Of a stretch of 64,000 bases of DNA, positions 60,027 through 64,000 are shown in pieces. Source of the stretch: Amycolatopsis orientalis DSM 43388 (GTDB lineage Bacteria > Actinomycetota > Actinomycetes > Mycobacteriales > Pseudonocardiaceae); assembly GCF_000411975.1 (NCBI RefSeq), contig NZ_ASXG01000127.1, positions 1 to 64,000 of the forward strand, written 5' to 3'. The translations under genes were made by a program, and so were the position numbers. Each line of letters begins with the position of its first letter. Position 1 is the stretch's first letter. Under the pieces are notes generated by a model, which was not told where the DNA came from, did no database searches, and worked only from the letters and a program-made list of their open reading frames with translations.

Positions 60027-60051
60027 TACCAACTTGGAGTCCAAGTTGGTA
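60027..60051. promoter_or_regulatory. Palindromic operator in XRE/small-gene divergent region
   Basis: Perfect 11-bp arms TACCAACTTGG (60027-60037) and CCAAGTTGGTA (60041-60051) around AGT. It precedes TATGCT (60055-60060), a candidate -10 for the plus-strand small genes, and therefore overlaps the expected -35. Confidence 0.75.
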
Positions 60052-60094
60052 ACGTATGCTCGTCGATACCTTCCGTCAGGAAAGCGGGGCCGGA

Positions 60095-60370
60095 ATGGAC
60101 ACGAGCATCACGGGCACGCTGCCCGCCGAAGACGTGATCTACGCCGTGCACCACTGGGCGAAGGACGGCAAGAACCATCGGTTCGAGCGAGCCCAGTTCG
60201 AGCCGGGCGCGGAGACGTTCTGGCCGAAGTGCATGTCCGGATTGCAGCTGCCGCAGCGCATGGCGTTCGTGGACGAGCTGTCCGAGGAACTGGGGCCGGA
60301 CCGCGACACGAGCAACGACGATCCCGCGTGCTTCCGCGCCGAGCCGCGTCACCGGAAGCGGGCGTGGTGA
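60095..60370 (+). CDS. Hypothetical protein, 91 aa
   Basis: Starts MDTSITGTLPAEDVIYAVHHW, with many charged residues and a C-terminal basic end (RAEPRHRKRAW). No domain is recognised. ATG at 60095 has GGGGCCGG as a weak ribosome site; ATG at 60056 lies within the -10 box and is unlikely. First of three plus-strand frames opposite the Scr1-type gene, expressed from the palindrome-containing promoter. Confidence 0.65.
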   Translation: MDTSITGTLPAEDVIYAVHHWAKDGKNHRFERAQFEPGAETFWPKCMSGLQLPQRMAFVDELSEELGPDRDTSNDDPACFRAEPRHRKRAW

Positions 60371-60570
60371 GCATGGGCCACTGGATCCGGTACGACGGCA
60401 CCGAGATCGTCACCGACCCCGACACCGGCGAGATCATCGCCGACGAGACCGAAGAACAGGGCACGACGAGTGAGCGAGCACGACCTGGAGCACCAAACGG
60501 AACTGCTGCCGAAGATCGTGGGCAGCGCGATCCGCGAAGCCCGGGTGGCCAAGAAGTGGGGCGTCCGTGA
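60367..60570 (+). CDS. Hypothetical protein, 67 aa, overlapping its neighbours
   Basis: Begins MSMGHWIRYDGTEIVTDPDTGEII, acidic, then Pro/Gly-rich. Its GTG start overlaps the previous stop by GTGA, but its last 101 nt are out of frame with the start of the XRE gene at 60470. Either this frame ends in a short overlap or the true gene is shorter. Support is only the start context; treat as tentative. Confidence 0.4.
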   Translation: MSMGHWIRYDGTEIVTDPDTGEIIADETEEQGTTSERARPGAPNGTAAEDRGQRDPRSPGGQEVGRP

Positions 60571-60796
60571 GCTTGCCCGGCGGATCGGCGTCTCCCCGGG
60601 GGCCATCCCTGTGTGGGAGCGGGGTCAGCGCACGCCTAGCCCGCTGGTCGTCGCGCTCATCTTCGGCAAGCTCGGCGTCGCCGATGACGAGCAGGAACGG
60701 ATCTTGAACCTGGCGCTCGTGTACCGGCTCCGCAAGATCTTGTCCACCTATCCGATCTGCACCTGCGGGACCTGTCACAACGACCCCGCTGTCTAG
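60470..60796 (+). CDS. XRE helix-turn-helix protein, 108 aa
   Basis: Single HTH_3 domain (about 18-72): AIREARVAKKWGVRELARRIGVSPGAIPVWERGQRTPSPLVV. A helical tail ends ICTCGTCHNDPAV with three cysteines, a possible metal or redox site. GTG at 60470, no obvious ribosome site. Followed by a strong terminator 5 nt after its stop. Third frame of the small plus-strand group. Confidence 0.8.
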   Translation: MSEHDLEHQTELLPKIVGSAIREARVAKKWGVRELARRIGVSPGAIPVWERGQRTPSPLVVALIFGKLGVADDEQERILNLALVYRLRKILSTYPICTCGTCHNDPAV

Positions 60797-60800
60797 AACT

Positions 60801-60845
60801 CCCGGCCGCCGTGCCGTGACCTCTGGGCACGGCACGGCGGCCGGG
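60801..60845 (+). terminator. Strong hairpin terminator
   Basis: Perfect 18-bp stem (60801-60818 with 60828-60845), loop ACCTCTGGG, beginning 5 nt after the XRE stop codon. Confidence 0.88.
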
Positions 60846-60967
60846 CTCCAAGCCACCTCCGGGCGGGGGGCATCACGCTCAAGCGGAACAGCGGTCGCTG
60901 ACGCCTTCCCTCCATGGAATGAGCGCTACTTGGGCGTTACGACAACTGATTGGCGCCTGAGCCTCAG

Positions 60968-61606
60968 TTAGATTAGAGCGACGAGCCAAAGGTATCCGCC
61001 CCCGCCAACCACAATGCCGCTCGCGGCACCGATCGTCACCTGTGCGGCGGTGTGGTCTTCCAGTTCGACACGCGACCAGCAAACCCATGCCACAGCAAGG
61101 AAAAGCAAGGCAAGCCACGGGCCGTAGACCTTGATCAGCATCACCGTCGCGCCCGCCGCGACGATCGCGTGCATCGAGATCTTGAACTTCAGGCCGAAGG
61201 TCACAGCCAGCGCGATGACCAGGCAAGCCAGTTCGGCGGCAGCGAGCGCAATCATCTCGTCGGGCGCGTTGCCGACCAGTAGCACGACGAACCCGAGCGC
61301 AAGAGAACCGATGCACGCGGCGAACGGCACGAGCCGACCGGCACGGTTGGTGACGTGGTGGCTGTCCCACTTTCCCCGCTTTGCGCCGCGCACGATGACC
61401 GCCATGGGGATCAGGGAACCCGTGACCCCGACGATCAGTCCCCACAGCACAGCCTCGCCGAGCTGGTGTCCGGTGACCTGCCATGCCACAGCCAGCGGCA
61501 GGCCGAGTACCCACACCCAGGGTGCAAGCACCTCCGTCGCGACTCGGGCGAAGCGCTGGCGAGTGTTGCGGGAAGCCGCGATTTCCTCAGGCGGGACGGA
61601 TGACAC
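60968..61606 (-). CDS. PAP2-like membrane protein, last gene of XRE-peptidase-7TM operon
   Basis: 212 aa with about six helices. The pattern RGKWDSHHVTNRAGR (77-91), SMH (144-146) and SRVELEDHTAAQV (178-190) follows the three PAP2 phosphatase motifs loosely: KxxxxxxRP, PSGH and SRxxxxxHxxxD, with the central SGH replaced by SMH and the last Asp absent. Activity is therefore doubtful; it may bind lipid phosphate. GTG at 61606 overlaps the end of the 7TM gene by 20 bp. Fourth gene of the operon. Confidence 0.75.
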   Translation of the reverse strand: MSSVPPEEIAASRNTRQRFARVATEVLAPWVWVLGLPLAVAWQVTGHQLGEAVLWGLIVGVTGSLIPMAVIVRGAKRGKWDSHHVTNRAGRLVPFAACIGSLALGFVVLLVGNAPDEMIALAAAELACLVIALAVTFGLKFKISMHAIVAAGATVMLIKVYGPWLALLFLAVAWVCWSRVELEDHTAAQVTIGAASGIVVGGGGYLWLVALI

Positions 61607-62777
61607 GGCGCTGGGGCTCCTCGGTGTTGGATGCTGTTCTGGTCAGCCGGGCGTAGGCGTTCGCGACGTGCGCGACCCATGCTGATTCTTCGCGGTAGTC
61701 GGCCGTGTCAGCGCTGGGAAATGGTAGCGGCCTGTCCGAGCTGGCGGGGTTCTTGCTGTTCAGTGCGGTGGCGATGGTCACGGCTTGAGCGACCGCGGAG
61801 GGCGGGATTTCGCCGTGGCCGGCGTCTTGCTCGGCCGAGGCGAGCGCGGCCTGGTACACCGCCGGGTCGAGGTAGGGCTGGAGCGGTCCGACAAGGACGT
61901 CGTTGATCTCGGTCAGGCGCTGCCGGATTCGGTCGGTGATGTCGGCTCGCCGGGTGGGCTTGGCGTCGAACTTCGCTTCCGGTGCATACGTGATCAGGTC
62001 CTGCCAGAGGGGCTCCAGGTCCCGGTGGTTGCGCCGCAGCTGGTTGCGCGGGCCGATCGCGGGGACCGTCACACCTGCCATGAGCAGCAGGATCCCCGCC
62101 GTCGTCAGCGCTCGGCTGACGCCGGTGTTGCCGAGTTCGGCCCACGGCGGGTTGAGCCCGAAGCTGACGGCGAGCGAATAGAGCGCCTTGTGCACGACGA
62201 ACGCCAGTCCGCAGATGCCTCCCCAACGCAGCAGCCGCAGGCCGGTCCGGAGGTACCCGCGCGGCAGATCCTTGGCGTGGCGGCCGACCCAGACCACGTC
62301 GAACATCGCCAGGCCAAGGTACAGCTCGAACACGGCGAGGTAGGCGACAACGAAAGCGTGATCGCCCTCACTCGCGGTGATGCCAGGCAAGCTGCCGCGC
62401 AGCGGTCCGAGCAGATACAGAAGGCCGAGGGCAAGCTGGGCGACGACGAGGATTCGCCGACGCGACCGGATCTTCTGCGGGACGGTGTCCGCCGGGTGGG
62501 CGAGGTAGAGCACGAACAACTGGAGGAAGTACGCGGCGCCCAGAGTCAGGACATGGACGATGTAATTCGGCAGCGTCGGGATGCCGAACAGCCAGTCGTG
62601 CGGGCCGTAGTCCGTGCCGAGGACCAGGGCTAGGTCCAACGCCGCCAGCGCTTTGACCATGGCGAGCAAGCCAGGGGTACGGGATCGTTGCCACGATCGC
62701 GCCCAATAGAGCAGGGCCGCGGTGACGGCGAGCCAGGTCAGGATTTGCTGAACCTGGGCAGCTGCCAGGATGGGCAC
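61587..62777 (-). CDS. MAB_1171c-type seven-helix membrane protein (DUF6545-like)
   Basis: 396 aa. Seven helices in the first 245 residues (about 9-26, 36-54, 69-93, 108-124, 140-162, 187-208, 224-243), then a cytosolic domain of about 150 residues (WQDLITYAPEAKFD, DITDRIRQRLTEINDVLVGPLQPYLDP). This matches a conserved actinobacterial family annotated as putative transporter; its function is not known. GTG at 62777 is 1 nt after the peptidase stop with GGAGG 6 nt upstream. Third gene of the operon. Confidence 0.82.
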   Translation of the reverse strand: MPILAAAQVQQILTWLAVTAALLYWARSWQRSRTPGLLAMVKALAALDLALVLGTDYGPHDWLFGIPTLPNYIVHVLTLGAAYFLQLFVLYLAHPADTVPQKIRSRRRILVVAQLALGLLYLLGPLRGSLPGITASEGDHAFVVAYLAVFELYLGLAMFDVVWVGRHAKDLPRGYLRTGLRLLRWGGICGLAFVVHKALYSLAVSFGLNPPWAELGNTGVSRALTTAGILLLMAGVTVPAIGPRNQLRRNHRDLEPLWQDLITYAPEAKFDAKPTRRADITDRIRQRLTEINDVLVGPLQPYLDPAVYQAALASAEQDAGHGEIPPSAVAQAVTIATALNSKNPASSDRPLPFPSADTADYREESAWVAHVANAYARLTRTASNTEEPQRRVIRPA

Positions 62778-62778
62778 T

Positions 62779-63366
62779 TCAGTCCTCCAGCAGGCGGTAG
62801 CGCGCGGCGGGTGTGTCGCCGGTCGCGGACAGGTTGGGGCGTGCCTGGCGTTCGACCAGGTACGCGAAGGTTTCGGCGGCTTGTTCCTGGCTTTCGTCGT
62901 ACCCACCACCGGCACGCTTGAGCACGGCGGCGGCCGCGCCGGACGCCGGGGTGCTTCCCCCCGCCAGGCCCGACGGAACTGGCTCGCCGACGTGCCTGCA
63001 CGAGATGTGTCCCAGCTCGTGCAGGATGATGTGCTGCTGGTGAGACGGCGTCGTGTCGGGCCGGTAGAACACGTAATCGGCTCGTTCGTCGGCGATCCAA
63101 ACCCCGTAGGGCAGCGGCCCGTCGCTGGTGCGGAACTCCGACATGATGTAAGCCGGATAGGGAAGGATCTTGATCGGTCGGCCTCGCAGCGCGGCCAGCT
63201 TCTCCGTCAGGTTCTCGAGAGCCATGGCGGCCGGGAGGTCCATCGCGCCGACCAGTTTCCGTACCTCATCGGGCCGTGTCACGGGGTGCGCCCCGCTCGG
63301 CAGATCCTCCGGCGGCTTCCGCCGAAACAGGTTCGGCAGGCAGCTCCGCTTGACGCGCTTGGTCAT
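62779..63366 (-). CDS. HExxH metallopeptidase (ImmA/IrrE-like)
   Basis: 195 aa. Zinc motif HELGH at 116-120 and a downstream EQAAETFAYLVE (161-172) that supplies the third ligand Glu and the helix of ImmA/IrrE-type proteases, which cleave XRE-type repressors. ATG at 63366 overlaps the XRE stop by 1 nt (TGATG), so the two are translationally coupled. The N-terminus is basic and Pro-rich. Cleavage of the neighbouring repressor is the natural prediction. Confidence 0.85.
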   Translation of the reverse strand: MTKRVKRSCLPNLFRRKPPEDLPSGAHPVTRPDEVRKLVGAMDLPAAMALENLTEKLAALRGRPIKILPYPAYIMSEFRTSDGPLPYGVWIADERADYVFYRPDTTPSHQQHIILHELGHISCRHVGEPVPSGLAGGSTPASGAAAAVLKRAGGGYDESQEQAAETFAYLVERQARPNLSATGDTPAARYRLLED

Positions 63367-63803
63367 CAGTGCTTGAACCCCCCGCTTTCCAGTTCGCTCA
63401 CGTGCTCGGCTAAAGCCTCGATGAGCGTGCGCGCCTGGTCTGATATGCCGGGCAAACCAGCGCGCAGCAGGACCGCTTGACCCCGGCGTTGCACGGGAAC
63501 CTCCAGCGGCCGGGTGTGCCGGTCGATCCGGTCGCACCACTCAGCGTGCACTGCCGGGTCGAGGAAAAATCCTGCGGGAACTCCGAAAAAACTGGCCAGC
63601 GCGCGAACGACGCTCGCGCGCGGATCGGTCTTCTTCCCGTTCCGCAGCAGCGACACGTAGCTGTAGGACGAGTCCGCCGCACCCGCGGCCCTCAACGCCT
63701 GGGCGACGTCGCGGTCGCTGTACGGCTTGCCGTCATCGCGCTTGCACCTGTCGAACAGGAATCTGAGCGCTTCCGTGAACGACACTTCGCTTCCCTCGGC
63801 CAT
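63366..63803 (-). CDS. XRE-family regulator of peptidase operon
   Basis: 145 aa. HTH (about 28-72): YSDRDVAQALRAAGAADSSYSYVSLLRNGKKTDPRASVVRALASFFGVPAGFF. A C-terminal helical tail ends LSELESGGFKH-type residues that may contact the peptidase. ATG at 63803 with AAGGGGG 6 nt upstream. First gene of the operon. Two TGTTTAC-type sites lie just upstream, one of them 13 nt from the start codon. Confidence 0.88.
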   Translation of the reverse strand: MAEGSEVSFTEALRFLFDRCKRDDGKPYSDRDVAQALRAAGAADSSYSYVSLLRNGKKTDPRASVVRALASFFGVPAGFFLDPAVHAEWCDRIDRHTRPLEVPVQRRGQAVLLRAGLPGISDQARTLIEALAEHVSELESGGFKH

Positions 63804-63815
63804 GATCGGCCCCCT

Positions 63816-63951
63816 TGTTTACATGCGTAAGCATTTTCGACAGTGTTCTACGTTTTTGGTTGACAAACGTCGACACGGCCACGTTATTGTCGGCTCGTCA
63901 GGCTGTCAACCAGCAGGAACACTCTCGAAAATCTGTTTACGTTCATTAACA
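63816..63951. promoter_or_regulatory. Paired operator-like sites and divergent promoter region
   Basis: Site A TGTTTACATGCGTAAGCA (63816-63833) and site B TGTTTACGTTCATTAACA (63934-63951) match at 13 of 18 positions and are near-palindromes. Between them TTGACA (63860-63865) and TATTGT (63885-63890, 19-bp spacer) point rightwards to a gene outside the window. The region is visibly more A/T-rich than its surroundings. The operon's own XRE protein is the natural candidate regulator. Confidence 0.65.
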
Positions 63952-64000
63952 ATCACTCGATCGAAACCCGGGTTCACCGTCGAACCAGGGCTGATCGTGC

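Noticed and set aside
1..64000. CRISPR array, rRNA operon, transposase, integrase or prophage structural genes
   Set aside because: None was found. The short palindromes are single sites and there are no evenly spaced identical repeats with variable spacers.

Overview
This is about 64 kb of very GC-rich actinobacterial chromosome. The best fit is a Pseudonocardiaceae genome, Amycolatopsis-like. Evidence for that is strong third-position G/C, many GTG starts, 4-nt GTGA stop/start overlaps, leaderless genes with TAnnnT boxes 6-8 nt upstream of the start, the glnX-glnH-pknG operon, Scr1-type XRE/DUF397 regulators, DUF574 and TIGR00027 methyltransferases, and short GTGAAGGG-type inverted repeats. 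Genus is an inference. No rRNA, CRISPR array, IS transposase or integrase was seen.

Left part (1-25 kb) is mostly core chromosome. It holds a methyltransferase, tRNA-Lys, an epoxide hydrolase opposite a WYL regulator, a hydroxyacid-oxoacid transhydrogenase/thioesterase pair opposite a ThDP enzyme, and two CspA-family genes that share a leader motif. It also has a CopZ-like chaperone, an AcoX/NAD-kinase-like protein, the glnX-glnH-pknG amino-acid-sensing kinase operon, a hotdog thioesterase, an MHS transporter, and an operon of secreted peptide, SigE-type ECF sigma factor and membrane protein. An L,D-transpeptidase lipoprotein, a tRNA-Glu/Asp/Phe cluster and a secreted trypsin-like protease follow.

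Middle part (25-48 kb) is metabolic and regulatory. It carries arylamine N-acetyltransferase, a PAS-GGDEF-EAL protein, a rhomboid-like membrane protein, an APC permease, an NCS2 nucleobase permease, and a MetE-like protein coupled to a NIPSNAP protein. A TioE-type MerR regulator faces an erythromycin-esterase homologue. A ferredoxin-reductase-like flavoprotein lies directly before pobA. An AlbA_2/GHKL-type protein starts right after a perfect 26-bp-arm palindrome. A Clp_N-domain protein has palindromes running into its start codon. 6-phosphogluconate dehydrogenase, an MBL hydrolase, an Scr1-like regulator, a macrolide-type glycosyltransferase and a DUF574 methyltransferase complete this part.

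Right part (48-64 kb) is accessory in character. It has two unrecognised small genes, a DUF397 protein, a decayed amidase, a fluoroacetate-dehalogenase-like hydrolase opposite a CGNR zinc-finger regulator, an intact amidase-TetR-MpaB operon with a palindromic operator, DinB/DUF664, a PLP-dependent D-cysteine desulfhydrase/ACC deaminase homologue, DUF998 and a PP2C-like phosphatase. After a truncated copy of a dispersed repeat (58.6 kb) come a DUF397/XRE pair with three small + strand genes. The end is a tightly coupled operon of XRE regulator, HExxH (ImmA/IrrE-like) peptidase, seven-helix MAB_1171c-type protein and PAP2-like membrane protein.

The most unusual signals are four. (1) A dispersed intergenic repeat in three copies has two hairpins whose arms differ between copies but stay complementary. 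(2) The XRE-HExxH-7TM-PAP2 operon has paired operator-like sites. (3) A fourfold 12-mer palindrome lies in front of the AlbA_2 gene. (4) The two csp genes share a conserved leader motif.
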